Shown in pieces: positions 1 through 11,585 of a stretch of DNA of 64,000 nt; positions within the stretch are counted from its first letter, which is position 1, and each line of letters begins with the position of its first letter. The position numbers were made by a program, and so were the translations under genes. This DNA comes from Aplectana chamaeleonis (Eukaryota > Nematoda > Chromadorea > Rhabditida > Cosmocercidae). The stretch covers positions 62,001 to 126,000 of the forward strand of contig JAPDOI010001219.1 of assembly GCA_029168955.1 (NCBI GenBank), given 5' to 3'. The notes beneath the pieces were generated by a model. It was not told the DNA's origin, did no database searches, and worked only from the letters and a program-made list of their open reading frames with translations.

Positions 1-3000
1 TAGATAGACTCCAACTCGCAAACATATCCATCTTCCATTTCTAGTGGGTCTTGGCATTTCTCATCAGAAACGTTTTCTTTTTTCTCTTCCGACAAATCTA
101 TTCCCGTCATTTTTTCGGGTTTCTACTTTTAGTGTGGCGGGATTGTTCTATCCCGGAAGTCTCATCTGTCACTGTGTATTTTCTTGAAAAATCAGATCGA
201 AAGCTTCTTTACATCCGAAATTTATTGAAGCGATGTTTCTGGTGTGGTAAAACACTTTTTTAAGCCTGTGATAATCAAATACATAGCAACAACTAGTCAA
301 TTAGCAGGGTCGTAGTCAACAATCCAAGCACTAACCAAACTGGGTCCAGCCACTGTGAACACTTTCTACATAGTGGTTAAAGGCAGTGTTCACGATGGAA
401 AAGTGGCCCGTTTTTCTGGCAAACACGCTAAGCCCTGGGTCTTTCTAAATAGATCAAGAACGGAAATACAAAAACGCATGCCAGAGCAAGGGCAAAATCC
501 CCCGGCCAACCCATAGGCCGTCACTCCACCCACGTCATATAACAGTTGGGTCCTGCGTTCGTACAATCTTTTCGAGCTCGACAGTGGCAGGATGAGAGCT
601 TAATTTCCGACGAGTAGCCCTGTTCTTCTTCTTCAATCTTAGCTTCTCTCTTCATTTAGGTCCGATTGAATATATTGGCTGCAAATGAAGTGAAGTTACA
701 AGCCCTCGTACAACTCGGGTCCACCACACTTTCGTCGCTCAAGTTCAGTGCAATTTTGAGGGGCAATAACCTGTTCCCAGGGGGGTCCTCTACGATTCCT
801 CGAGACAACACATGGAAATCAGTCCGGGACCGTTTCTCAAGATAGGAAAACTAAAAAACACGGTTCTGTGGTTCGAATGGCAGCTACCATGCATTCTGTT
901 TCTTTTGTGGTGTTGTTCAACAGCAACCACTTTTCGAATTATTGTGGGCAAGGGGCCTACTCAGTACATTTTTCAGTACAGGATAAAGAGTAGAACACCC
1001 TAAGTTCAAATTAATCATTTACAAAAGTCTTCCCCCCGTGTCTGACAGCTATTTGCTGTTGCGAAAAATTTAAAGCTGACAGTTATATATGTGAGTGAGG
1101 GTGTTGTTTCCACTCGTAGCTCTTCCGGTTGGATTGGCTTCCAATCAACTCAAAAAGACCTCAGAAAAGAGTCCAGTGGCAAGGTTTCAAACACGAAAAA
1201 CACCCCTAATACTCTATCCAAAATGCGCGGGTGAATTCAGTCCAGTATTGGAGACGCACATTTCCTTTGGAAGAAAAGAATATTTACTCGTGTTGAGTTC
1301 CCTCTCAACGGCATCTCCTGTCTGCCGTCCTCGTTCTGATGTACCCATGGGAATTTGTTTGAGTGCTCCTGGAACGCATAGTGCTCCTCACAGCATGCTG
1401 TCCGGAATTGTTTTCAATCTGATCTCCATAATTCAATTGAAATTAGCAGGCATCTAAATAGAAAGTCCTCTTCGAATAATTTCACCTCTCGAGTCACCTG
1501 AATGCACTAGGGTTTTGATGGCAATGCTTTCCAGCGAGTACGAAACAATCTGGAGACAATTTTAGGATCGGGATCACATGTGGATGTGCTTGCTTTGGCC
1601 GATCTACTGCCTGCTATCGTTTCTGAAGCAGTCCGCCTGTGTCACCGTACACAGGTCACCAGTCCTAAGCAGCTGGACACACAGGTATGGTCTCCTTCAG
1701 GTTTAGTCCAAGCCACCGCCCAATCTGGGGTTCCTTTGATCTCGCGCTGCGACCTACCTCATCAACCCAGTCCACCCTCCCACTAGACCAAATTGTGCGC
1801 GGCGACTCTACGTGCAAAAGCCAGAAGCACTAGTCTGAAGAAACACACTGCTCATTAGAGACGCACAGACGCTAAAATCAGAGCGTCAGGCCGATTACAA
1901 TTCGGGTTGTCACCTGCTACGCGCGTTGCATAAAGCCATCCCGGTTTCTAAGTGAACGGAGAAAAATTACCGGGATAAAGTGAGAAAAACGGAAGTACCT
2001 AAGCCTAGCATCAGCAGACAGTGGAGTTTGTAATGGTCTGCAGTAAATATTGTTCTCGTTGCCATTCGAATGATGCTCAGACTCTCCTAGAGCATTATCC
2101 CCGAGAAGCACGCTCTTTGCTGCCGACGCCTGGAGCCACGCCTACAGATCAAGATTGGCCAAACAGTTTTCATTACGCTATGAAACACTTCAATCTCTAC
2201 ATCACTGAGAATAGAGTGCAGGGTTGGCGGCTGAAATCTGTTGATTTCTAACTAATCCAGGAAAATCATGATGGTGTTTCTTCCTACTCACATGGGCCCG
2301 TAGCAAACCTCCCGCCGCCACCATGACATAAAGATGGCAGCCGACCTGAGGTACATCGTGCCCGGGATGCCACCTTATTGTCGCCAGTTCGGAGCGACCT
2401 ATATCGTAACCAGACAATTCTATTTGCAAAAATCGGCCACATGATGGAGGCGAACCACGCACGCTGGTCGCATCGGAGAGCGCGCACAGCAAGCTGCACC
2501 GCGCGGTCACATTGGGGGTGGCATTCTCGCTATTAACAAGGGTGTGAGATGAACAAACAATAGACAGGAATCCATTCCATGCAAATCGCCTTCTCTTAAC
2601 AACTGCTTTAAATCTGCTGCTATGCTTCTGGACCGCTGCTGACGTTTTCTCCTTTCCCCTGCTGTTCAGTGTTCTTCTTTACTCTTCTTTCATAAGCACT
2701 GCACGTTTTGTGTCTTACGGTATGTTACATAGTATGTGTGTGAGTTTTTTGGGGGCGTAACTTTATCTGAATGTGCTTGTTACCGACAGCTTCTGTGGTG
2801 AAAAAAGGTGTTGTACAAAGTACCATTTCGATCGAAATGAACATAGCCAGTTAGGAGATAAGGTTAAGGCGGAACACGATCTCGGACTCTTTCATCGCGA
2901 AGAATTTGTCACAATACTCTCTCAGCGGTTGCCCAAAATTAGCGAACCAAGAAACCATCCGAAAGATTGGCCAGCTCTAAGGGAAAATACTTCGTCAGAA

Positions 3001-4089
3001 TTTAACTTCAAATTATTTTCGTGAATTCGTGAAAAAACACACTGAATATGACATAGGTTTATAGAAAGCTGCCTGGGGCGCAACTGTCTACGATGGTTAT
3101 GGCATACTATTACGTCATCATCAGCCGACAGGTGCGCTCAGGCGCTGCGTGAATCAATTCCGTCGGTAGCAATCCCGAAGCGCAAACACATGTGGCCCGA
3201 AATCGCCAAATTTGTCAAACCCTGAGCGCAAAATGGACGCGGCTCCTGGGTGCATTCGGGGTGGCCCAGAGCCTGCTATCGTCTGAGAATGTGTGCAGAG
3301 AGCGTTGCTCCAAAATCAGAACTGAGAAAATTCGTGAGCAGCAGCTGATAATGCTCTTGGGCGTGATGTAGGACTAACTAGAACCTACTCTCGGCCCACA
3401 GCAGACTAATACACTAGCGCTCATAGGGTTTGGTCAGAAAGCGCGCGAGTGATCGCCGCGTCTTTTTTCGTCCTTCATCCCCCTCCCTCGTCGCGGTACC
3501 GTAACTGAAACTTTCATAGTCTCATCGTGACCCCACAATGGCTAGATCATTGATAGCCCCCTCAACGCCAGGATCATAAATATATTTATTTAATTATGTA
3601 CATATTTATTATCTACGCCTGTAGGACGCGCCAAATATCGTGCATCAAAAAGAACCAAACAGTAGTGAAGATTTAAACATTCAAACAAAAAAATCAAAGC
3701 ACAAAAAATGAGAAACCTCAAAAAGGAAAGGAAAAAAGGCGAAATCAAAATCAAAGGTCTGAGGAGAAACCGGTATACAGGCACAGTTACTTAGACAGCA
3801 GTTCACATCATGTGAGAATACTTTTTCGGCTGTGTGGATGTTGCAGAATCTAAAGCGAAAATGAACGGTGCCAAGCTGAGGAAAAAGAGAAACGAAGTTG
3901 TAAATGAATCACGATTACATAGCCAACGGTTACTTTTGAGTCGAAGCTACTGGACAAACCATCGCCTGGAGCGACACCGTGGCTCCTCCCTAATTATGCA
4001 CGCGTCATCGCCCTGAAGGCCGAGGGGCGAACTGGCACCGCGGTCTCTGTTCGGTCGCTCTCGGAAGGCGACAGCGGTGCTAACCCAGA
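1..4089. other. Unassigned region with no supported gene
   Basis: I see no supported gene here. The open frames are short, lack recognisable motifs and are not joined by convincing splice signals. The longest, at 1095-1457, has ordinary composition and no familiar domain. The only repeat end I recognise is at 377-390, listed separately. A host gene with small exons cannot be excluded by reading alone. Confidence 0.5.
377..400 (+). repeat. Lone end of a TTAA-flanked repeat
   Basis: TTAA at 377-380 is followed by AGGCAGTGTTCACGATG, the terminal sequence shared by many complete elements further along. I find no matching opposite end within the next kilobases, so this is a truncated or strongly diverged copy. 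Confidence 0.6.
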
Positions 4090-4400
4090 GACAGTGAATA
4101 ACCGTGGGACCTCAGTGGTAGTAGCGCGCGGACGCCGGATAAAGTGCGTACGGGACCCCGCTGATAGTGACGCCGGACGCCGAACAAAGTATACTGGACC
4201 CAATTGACAGTAGCGCCGGGACGCCGGGCAAGGCAGCGGGACCCAAATGGGAATACGTCAGACGCCGTAAAGCGTACATGTGGACCCAAGAGGGAGTGCG
4301 TCAGACGCCATAAAATGTGCGGGACCCAAATGGAAATACGTCAGACGCCGTGAAAAAGTGTGCAGGACCCCGAAGGAGTGTGTGCAGAATGTCATGAAGT
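4090..4400 (-). repeat. Short decayed array of the 42-bp satellite
   Basis: About seven diverged units show the pattern GGGACCCAAATGGGA, then GACGCCGT, then a GTGTGCGGGACC-like join. They match the unit of the two large arrays at 11586-18515 and 24758-27046, in the orientation of the second. Units here differ much more from one another and have lost the regular 42-base spacing, so this looks like an older or solitary derivative. I see none of the flanking carrier sequence that accompanies the large arrays. Confidence 0.8.
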
Positions 4401-4564
4401 GTTTGCAGGCTAAGCCGAGCCGTCACGGCCCCTTCTTGCACAATCGGTTTCGGTTTTTTTTCCTTGTCTTTCCGCTTTCTGTGACTGCTCAGACAGGGAT
4501 ATCGGATCACCTGGCGAATTCCTCGTCTCTTTTCGCCTTCCTGAATACAGCGCCACCGTGGCGC

Positions 4565-5032
4565 TTAAAGGCAGTGTTTACGATAAACTTCACTTCTGAT
4601 ATCTCCACGGTTTACGGAAGGTCTGGTGCCCTATATAGCAAGGCATGCTCAAAAATGGACACGAAAGACGTGTTTTTGAGCCAAAATAGGCCCTCCCTTG
4701 TTTACGATGCTTTCGATTTTTGAGCGTGGAGGAATTGACCGCTAGAAGGATGATACTCTACCTGCGCAACGAAGCTAAACAGCTCACTTATCAGCACTTC
4801 CTTCATTTGATCCTTCCTCATAATCTGAGACTTCATTTGTTCCTTTCTGAGGGGCGGATCTGGGGCACGGGGCGTGTCTGGGGCACCAAACAACGCTTGT
4901 TTCCAGCCGTTATTTTGCACCTCCTGGCTCGTTTTCTACCGTTCCTTTGGCACTGGGAGCCCAGGATCCTTCTCCCCTATCATTTTACTGTGGAAAGTCA
5001 ACGAGGATGACTATCGTGAACACTGCCTTTAA
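4565..5032. mobile_element. TTAA-flanked miniature transposon, 460 bp
   Basis: The element spans 4569-5028. It begins AGGCAGTGTTTACGATAAA, ends in the near reverse complement ATCGTGAACACTGCCT, and is flanked on both sides by TTAA (4565-4568 and 5029-5032). It encodes nothing recognisable, so it is presumably mobilised in trans. TTAA duplication is known for piggyBac and some Sola elements; I cannot say which enzyme family applies. Confidence 0.8.
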
Positions 5033-5099
5033 GTCCATTTTACCCATTATCCGAAAACCCATCATCCGGAGTTGAAGAGTGCGTGGTGCAGTGGCAGAC

Positions 5100-5420
5100 A
5101 TGAAAACATGGTAAAGCGAATTATCACAGTCCTAATGTGTTTATCTCATGCACAGCCGGTAGGTAAAAGGTGCGCTCTTCTCACTCTCAGAGTCCTTATT
5201 CGTCATCTTCTGATGCCGGCCCTGGAAGGTGACTTGGAGTCTCTCTTCGGAGGGCAGCATATTTGTGACCGCTGAGGGATAGGGATGATACCAAGCAGCT
5301 GGGGTGTGTGGAGCGGAGTTTTCGCCTCTGGGTCCGCAGGGGAGTGGTGGTTCCTCACCGCAGACCTTCGGCGAAGGTTACGCCCTTGTTGCGTGACCGG
5401 AGGCGGGATTTCTCTGCCGT
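5100..5420 (+). repeat. Interspersed repeat, copy 1 of 3 (LTR-like)
   Basis: This stretch is similar over roughly 250 bp to 30800-31060 and 31490-31760. The shared landmarks are GCCGGCCCTGGAAGGTGACTT, then a CTCTTCGGAGG-like block, then a GTCCGC-rich block ending near CACCGCAGAC. The other two copies have a TATA-like start that is weak here. It could be a solo long terminal repeat, but I have not found its true ends. Confidence 0.5.
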
Positions 5421-5534
5421 GGACCGCGACATTCACGAATTCCCCGAGAAGAGGCGGCTGGCATAAAAACTAGGGGGGAAATTTTTGAGAATCGCCCGCA
5501 CAGCCACCACAGAAAAGCCAAGTGCGACTGGAAT

Positions 5535-5672
5535 ATCGCTCCGAGCGGGACTGCAGGTCGCCCAGGGAGAGCGGCCGCTGTGGCTCGGAGTAGATGGCTA
5601 ATTTTTGCTCGGAGCGGAGAGACAGCGAAACGACAGAGTCGCTCTCCGGTCCCGCTCCGAGCGATGGTTTGC
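5535..5672. repeat. GC-rich imperfect palindrome
   Basis: ATCGCTCCGAGCGGGACTGC near 5533 pairs with GGTCCCGCTCCGAGCGATGG near 5650, and the sequence between also partly pairs. The right edge reads GCCTGAGTAGG, which resembles the TA-CTCAGGC terminus of two larger elements (21171-31911 and 30596-31286), so it may be a remnant of that family. No coding content is seen. Confidence 0.45.
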
Positions 5673-5992
5673 CTGAGTAGGATATCACCCTAGTTTGGTT
5701 CAAAGTTCAGTTTATTCAAATGGACGACAAAGACGCTGAAAACGCATCCCCGCGCGCTTTCTGACCAAATCCAACTAGTGCTATTGTACATCATGACATA
5801 ATTATCTCATGCCTCAATAGCCATGACAGAGATTGGTGTCGCAGCCTATTTCTCATGTGTGTACTTACTCGTAACTAAATTTGTTCTCTCCAGATTTCTA
5901 AGACTCTAGAATGATAAGGTTATACATAGTAGCCATTGAGGACGAGATCTGCGTATTTTGGTTTTTCCTCAGGGTTTTTTTCCTCCTAGGCC

Positions 5993-6570
5993 TTAATGGC
6001 AGTGTTCACGATAAAAACCGTCTTTTAGTTTTCGATGTTTTTGAGTAGCTAAGTCTACTAAGTGGGGGTTCTATAAGGAAAAATTCTCCACGGAACACTC
6101 AAATACCGGAAACCAAGTTTAGAGAAATCCCCCTGAAAAATCCTTGCCTGTGCCTGTTTATTTCGGAGAATACAGACAAAAAGCCATAGAACCTGATTGC
6201 CAGTAAAAATGGTTTCGCGCTTCAAAATCCTTAGGTAATCATTTTGCTTTCTGTTTCTTCTTTGACTAAGCAATCTTTTTCAAAAAACAAGTAGGGTATT
6301 GGTAGCATGCTGGGATGTTAGAACCTTATTGCGATAAAAATGTTCGAAAATCTCAGTGTCTGTTCCTACGGTAAAACGGACACCGACATCTGTTATTGGA
6401 CGTGGGCCGGGTGGCCCAATGGGTTGGCTTTGGCCCCAGAGACGAGATCTCCCTCGCCCATTTCCCTGGCCGTTTTCATCGCGCCTGTTCTCAATTTCTT
6501 CAGAGGAATCTAAAACTCAGGTTTTTGCTAAAAACGGGCAACTTTTCCAGATCGTGAACACTCCCTTTAA
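5993..6570. mobile_element. TTAA-flanked miniature transposon, 570 bp
   Basis: Flanking TTAA copies lie at 5993-5996 and 6567-6570. The left end is TGGCAGTGTTCACGATAAAA, with the first base changed from the consensus, and the right end is ATCGTGAACACTCCCT. The interior (GTTTTCGATGTTTTTGAG) matches the element at 52554-53004 in the same orientation, so these two form a subfamily. Confidence 0.75.
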
Positions 6571-7682
6571 GTTTCTAAATTTGGGCTGATTAGGAATTTG
6601 ACTGTGGGGAGCCCTATAAGAGTTGCCACAAGAGCTTTGTTAAAAGAGCCATCTGAGTTAGCTTTTTCCCAAAGGGATCCAGAAAAGTATTTTTTAGCTA
6701 ATAACACCCTCTAGCATTATGTTCTGAGTAAGCCTCCCATTCGCTGACGTGCATACTTCTTTAACGATCAAATACCTCGACATACCACCAGAACTGGCAT
6801 CCGTTAATATACAACCGTTATTTGCCGTCGTACGACCTTTGATTGGGGCTCGTTCATGATTACAGCTCGGCCAGCGTGTCCTTTTAATCTGCAAATCCTG
6901 CAAAATGCCGCCATAGTTTCCAGTGTCCTCATCATGTCATCTCTCTCTCCATTCGGAAGAGAACAAGCATATTGTTTGATCTCGCATTCAAATTCCATAC
7001 TTGTGGTTTGGCGCTATTGGACGAAATTCAACCTTCCGTCAGGTTCGCGTTAACATTACTATTCTCCAAGCCGCACTCCATACAATGCCATCTTATATGT
7101 TTAGGTGCTGTCAATGTCTCATACGGTATCGTCCATGCAATGTTCCGTTCTATGACTGACCACAAACCTCCGCTCAGTCTTCTGCCTCTAACATCGAAAA
7201 TGCTCAAGCTCATACACTCATGTCAAAGATGACGAAGTGTAAGTTCACTTCTATAGATGCTTCTCCAGAGGCTTATGTCCTGGTGTCATTGAACGCAGTG
7301 CTCACTCAAAATCGTTAGTGATGCTTTCTTCCGAGATATTATACACACACGAGCCTAAAGCCAATGCTCACAATGAGCAAGCTTGTCGGTTTTTTTGCTA
7401 AGAATACTGAGGGCGGTTAGCGAATGTAGCATACAAGGAGGAGGAACCCGAAAACATCTAAAGTCAGGGGTGTGTCGCTTAGAGCAGGGTTTGCGATAAA
7501 AACGGCTGTCTTGCTATACCCATGAGACGGCAGTAGGATATGGCTATTCCAAAAGTGAAAATTGAAGAAAACAAACGGGCAGGAACAAGTTAGAGTGTCC
7601 GCTCTGCCCTAATTAACGATGATTTTAAAAATGCTTGCTTCTGCCGTCTTTCGATTTGCTCTGAAAAGAGTTGCTGACTACT
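6571..7682. other. Intergenic stretch with a partial repeat near its right end
   Basis: No gene is supported. From about 7480 to 7650 the sequence resembles element B of the nest downstream: GCAGGGTTTGCGATAAAAACG and CCCTAATTAACG correspond to its right and inner parts at 19102-19424. It is therefore probably a truncated TTAA-family copy. Confidence 0.5.
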
Positions 7683-8078
7683 TTAAAGGCAGTGTCCACT
7701 TCATAAATTTTGTTTTCGGTTTTTGGCCGGAAATCGAACATTCAGGTCTTATTGAAGCTCTTGGGTCGAGAGAACGGACGAAAACGAGCTCGAAAGAGCT
7801 TCATACGGTTCTGAAGTCCGCCTTGCAGCCAGTTCTTCCTGCCTGCGGTCGAGTTTTCCGAGGAACAGTTTGGTCCGCATCTACATTAGCATTGATGAGA
7901 GCGCGGCTGAGTTTTAGCATTGGGACCAGGGATGTGCGTAATAGAAATTTTTGCAATTCGTTAGTCGCTAGTCGTTCAACCGGCCAAAACCCTCGTTAGT
8001 CGTTAGTCGTTAATCGTTAGTCGTTGAAAATCTAGGCTTAGCAAATAAGCAGAGTTTAGGCAGAAAAGACTCTTATGA

Positions 8079-8103
8079 TTAAAAAAAAAAAAAAAAAAAA
8101 AAA
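8079..8103 (+). repeat. Poly-A tract
   Basis: A run of more than 20 adenines lies in the left part of the hAT-like element. No retroelement sequence or target duplication is recognisable beside it, so it is recorded only as a homopolymer. Confidence 0.9.
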
Positions 8104-8604
8104 GGCATGAAGAGAAAAGTGGCATAAAGAGATGTGTGATTTCCAAAACATTCATGGCCATTTCACACACAAAAACATTCTCGGTAGAGAACTTAGATTG
8201 AGCTGTAAACCAATTAAAAATAAGGAATGAAAACCCACTCTCTCGAGGGCGTGTGTTTATCAATTTTCGTCTTTTTTCTTCGGCGGGCGAGAAGATCATA
8301 TGGGAAACGAAGAAACATTGAGCTCTTTCGTTTTCTCAAAAAATTGCTAGTTTTGCGCTATACGAAGTTATTATATAAAATTAAGACCATGGTGATAACA
8401 ATGTGCGGAATCACGTACAATAACTGCACCGACTTTGCACTAATTGTTCTTTACTCATCGTCGCGAGCAGAGCGCGTGATTTGGAGCTTGTTTCCATAAT
8501 GGGGGAAAGGTCGGAAGAAATTAGCACCCAAAATGAAAAAATTTCACCCACTGGAGGTGTTCCAGTACCACTTTATAGAAATCCTATATCTCGAGCATTA
8601 AAGC

Positions 8605-9260
8605 AGATATCGCTGCATGCATTAGTAAGCGAGATGTGTTAGCGAGATAAATCCCAGTCGGCCCGTACCATGCTCAGCGACGTTTTGAAGTGCCAAAACT
8701 GTCCAGGATGGCATTATTTGACAGCTGTGTGAGCAATCTTGCCTTCCACGCCCGTATTTTAATACCTCTTCGAGTAACAGAACGAGAATCGATACTTCAG
8801 GAAAAACGTGTGATACCTGAGTGCGTGATATGACTATCAAAATGGGAGTGCACGAGGAGAAATAGCTTGGTTTACTTGAGTATAAACATGTCTGTATACC
8901 TAGTGACTCTCGTCCACTTTCGAGAATGCTGCCTGATTTGGCTGACCTCTTGAAATGAAGGCTGATTTTATCAGTGCACAAACATGTTATATTGAGGTAA
9001 ATCGAGTTTTTTCTCTACTGCGAATTCTTTTTATAGTGCTATCATTCTAAGTTATCACATGTTTTCTCAAGTATCGATTCTCATTCTTGTTACTCGGGAA
9101 GGGGTGGAAAATGATGGGGCGTGGGAAGGCAAGATTGCTCAAACATTGTCAAATACGTCATCCTGGACAGCCTTTCAGCGCTTCAAACGTCGCTGACGAT
9201 ATAGTACGGGCCAGGTGTGACCTATCTATGCTGTTATCTCGACTATGCTTGCGAGCGTGT
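8605..9260. repeat. Fold-back repeat inside the hAT-like element
   Basis: 8605-8815 pairs with 9052-9250. For example, GTCCAGGATGGCATTATTTG pairs with CAAATACGTCATCCTGGAC, and GAATCGATACTT with AAGTATCGATTC. The spacer is about 235 bp. It may be a separate insertion or the structural core of the hAT-like element; no target duplication is evident. Confidence 0.7.
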
Positions 9261-9486
9261 ATGTTGCCTTTAAGTACTAGTAAGTACTAAATATTTCAGA
9301 TTTTCGTAGTGTAAAAGCAATAAGTACCCCAGATCGCTAATGCTCAAAGGCATGGCCCGCGATAAAAACGACTTTTGAGCCTCTCTTCATAAGAATGTAG
9401 ACGGCCATCACAAAAGTGAAAGTAAGTGAAAAACTCCGGAAATTCGCGGGAAAAACGCCTCAAAACGAAGCATAACAGTTAATTTC

Positions 9487-10005
9487 TGAGGATTTAGTTT
9501 CCTGAAGCAAAGTAGAGATTTGGTAATGGTGGAAAAAGCTTCAAAATACCTTGAAATATCTAAAAATGATTTGGCGTAAATGGCCTGAAATATGTGTTGT
9601 GGAAAAATGAAGTGAAATAACCAAAAATGCAATTTGCGGTCAGATCGCTTCACAAGCTTCTCCGTTAAATCTTATATCAAACGAAATCAAGCTAACGAGA
9701 TATGGAAATGGAGTTCACTAGTTCGACCTTGCTGATTCCCTCTTATTACAGCCTTTCAAAAATGGCTTACTGTTGCGCGCTTGATTTCGTTTTGATAAGT
9801 TTCTAATCGGAGAAGCTTGTGAAATGATCGACTACCAAATCGCATTTTTTTGGCTATTTTCAACTTCATTTCCTAGCTTTATATTTGCAGGCCATTTTAC
9901 GCCAAATCATTTTTTAAGATAGTTTCAAGATATTTTTGAAGCTTTTTCCACCATTGCCAAATCGGGCTACTTTTGCCAGGAAGCTAAATTTTCAGAAATT
10001 TCACA
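9487..10005. repeat. Hairpin in the terminal block of unit 1
   Basis: 9487-9690 pairs with 9790-10003. For example, AATCATTTTTTAAGATA in the right arm pairs with TATCTAAAAATGATT in the left arm, and both arms contain the AAGCTTCTCCG block. The same hairpin is present in unit 2 at 28612-29106, so it belongs to the carrier. The spacer is about 100 bp. Confidence 0.8.
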
Positions 10006-10157
10006 TATTTTTCCTCCGAAGGTTCCCTTTTCTAACTTCAATTTTGCTCAATGATTTCCATTTTGGAATGATGAAACATCTAACAGACGATATTGTCGTA
10101 TGAGTACAATTTCTGAAACTTATGACCCAAAACCATAAAAAATATTATCACTCATTG

Positions 10158-10470
10158 CCGCATTTTGTGCATTGGTGAGAACTCAATGTTATCGATAATT
10201 GAAGAAAATCTAGTTTAACACGGATTCTGCATGATGAGAAGAATTTCCCAGACAAGTGACTTAGAGCGATCAACAATCAAAATCATTCCGGCATTTTGTG
10301 CAACAGGCGAAAAATTCAATTTTATTGATTGGTATTTATCGATAATGACTGATGATCAAAATTCTCCAACCAAGAAAATCAATCCCATCACCAGTCACCA
10401 CTCCTAGCCGCATTTTGTGCAAAAGCGCGAAAATCGATAATATTGATTATCGATCTATGACGTGTCATGA
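10158..10470. repeat. Three spaced GCATTTTGTGC motifs with ATCGATA blocks
   Basis: The motif GCATTTTGTGC occurs near 10160, 10291 and 10410, spaced about 120-130 bases, each close to a TATCGATAAT-like sequence. The same arrangement is conserved inverted in unit 2 (28140-28460). It may be a short tandem duplication or a regulatory cassette of the carrier; function is unknown. Confidence 0.55.
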
Positions 10471-10619
10471 GTACGGATTCGGACAAGTTCAGTACTTATC
10501 TCCGACGACCTGTGTTGATTGGCTGCAGATTCACCCACACATGCTGGTCTCCACAGCCGTAAAGAGAAAAGCAAAGCTTTCGTGCTCCACGCACAATTTA
10601 GTATATAAACCTACTGACT

Positions 10620-10985
10620 TGAGGTACCTCTTTCAGGTTAAGGTATCAAGTTCAAATTGGAATAGGAGAGACCTGCATCCCTTTTTCAGCCTCCTTGTCC
10701 TGAAAATGAGCTCCCTAGCTCAATTTTAAGTGTACCCGCAAGATCGTGAACGCCTTCTGAAAAAAAAAAAGGAGATTAACAACAAAACGATGGTCTTTCA
10801 ATTTTTAATCGAAAACCAGTGAAACCATTCCAAACCATTTTTGGGTGGTATACCCAGCTTTTGTGTACTTTTTCATGCAATTTAGCTCTAATTCCTACGT
10901 TCACTCTGGAATTGAGATTTCGAAAAAGGGGTTGTGCAAGGTGGCCAGTTCTAAAATTAGTCTATAAGGCTTCGCGCGCACCACA
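10620..10985. repeat. Terminal-repeat block D, left copy in unit 1
   Basis: About 365 bp is repeated in the same orientation at 18738-19101. Landmarks are AGACCTGCATCC, AATGAGCTCCCTAGCTCAAT, TACCCGCAAGATCGTG, CATGCAATTTAGCTCTAATT, and the end GCGCACCACA. Inverted copies lie at 27639-28000 and 24165-24530. The four copies are the clearest anchors of the carrier unit. Confidence 0.85.
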
Positions 10986-11585
10986 ATATTGTTTCTGATA
11001 CAAATGTGGTTCATTACTTATCCGCTAGCGAATATACAGACATGAAGAAATCAGTAATATTCGAAATTATGCGTTTCTGAATTTTTTGGTGAACGCCAAA
11101 ACTTGATTCTCAGCTTTGCAAAGCTGTTGTAAATATTAGCTTGATTGAAGAAAATACGGGTGTGATTTGTTTTTTTCAATGCGCTACTCTCAATTTTTGT
11201 TGTTTATTAAACAAGTGCACGGCCAACTCAATGGTCCATCATTCTCACTCTACCTTTTATGTTCCCCTCGTAAGTAAATGTGCTAAATCATACACAAGAA
11301 GTATTTCACTTCTTTTAACGAGACTCTCGTGATTTCTTCAATGCCAAATCATAACCCTTTTATAGCGAAGCAAAACAGTTACAAATTTCATTTTCTTTAG
11401 CAAAGGTTCCTTGAGAAAAAAAAGCAAAATGGTCGCTTATGATCTTCCGGTCGTTATCTTCCGTAATTTACCGGAAACTTGAAAAAGGACTTCATAATTG
11501 TGTTCAGCGCCCCAAATAACATTTGTGGTGGGCGGACTATTATACCAAATTTCCCCCTGAGGTTGGGATTGTGCCTTTCAGAAGC

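Noticed and set aside
1580..1786. Plus-strand frame as a gag-like fragment
   Set aside because: Composition is mildly protein-like, but there are no zinc knuckles or neighbouring retroelement motifs.
8079..8103. Poly-A tract as the tail of a retroelement
   Set aside because: No retroelement sequence upstream and no flanking duplication were found.
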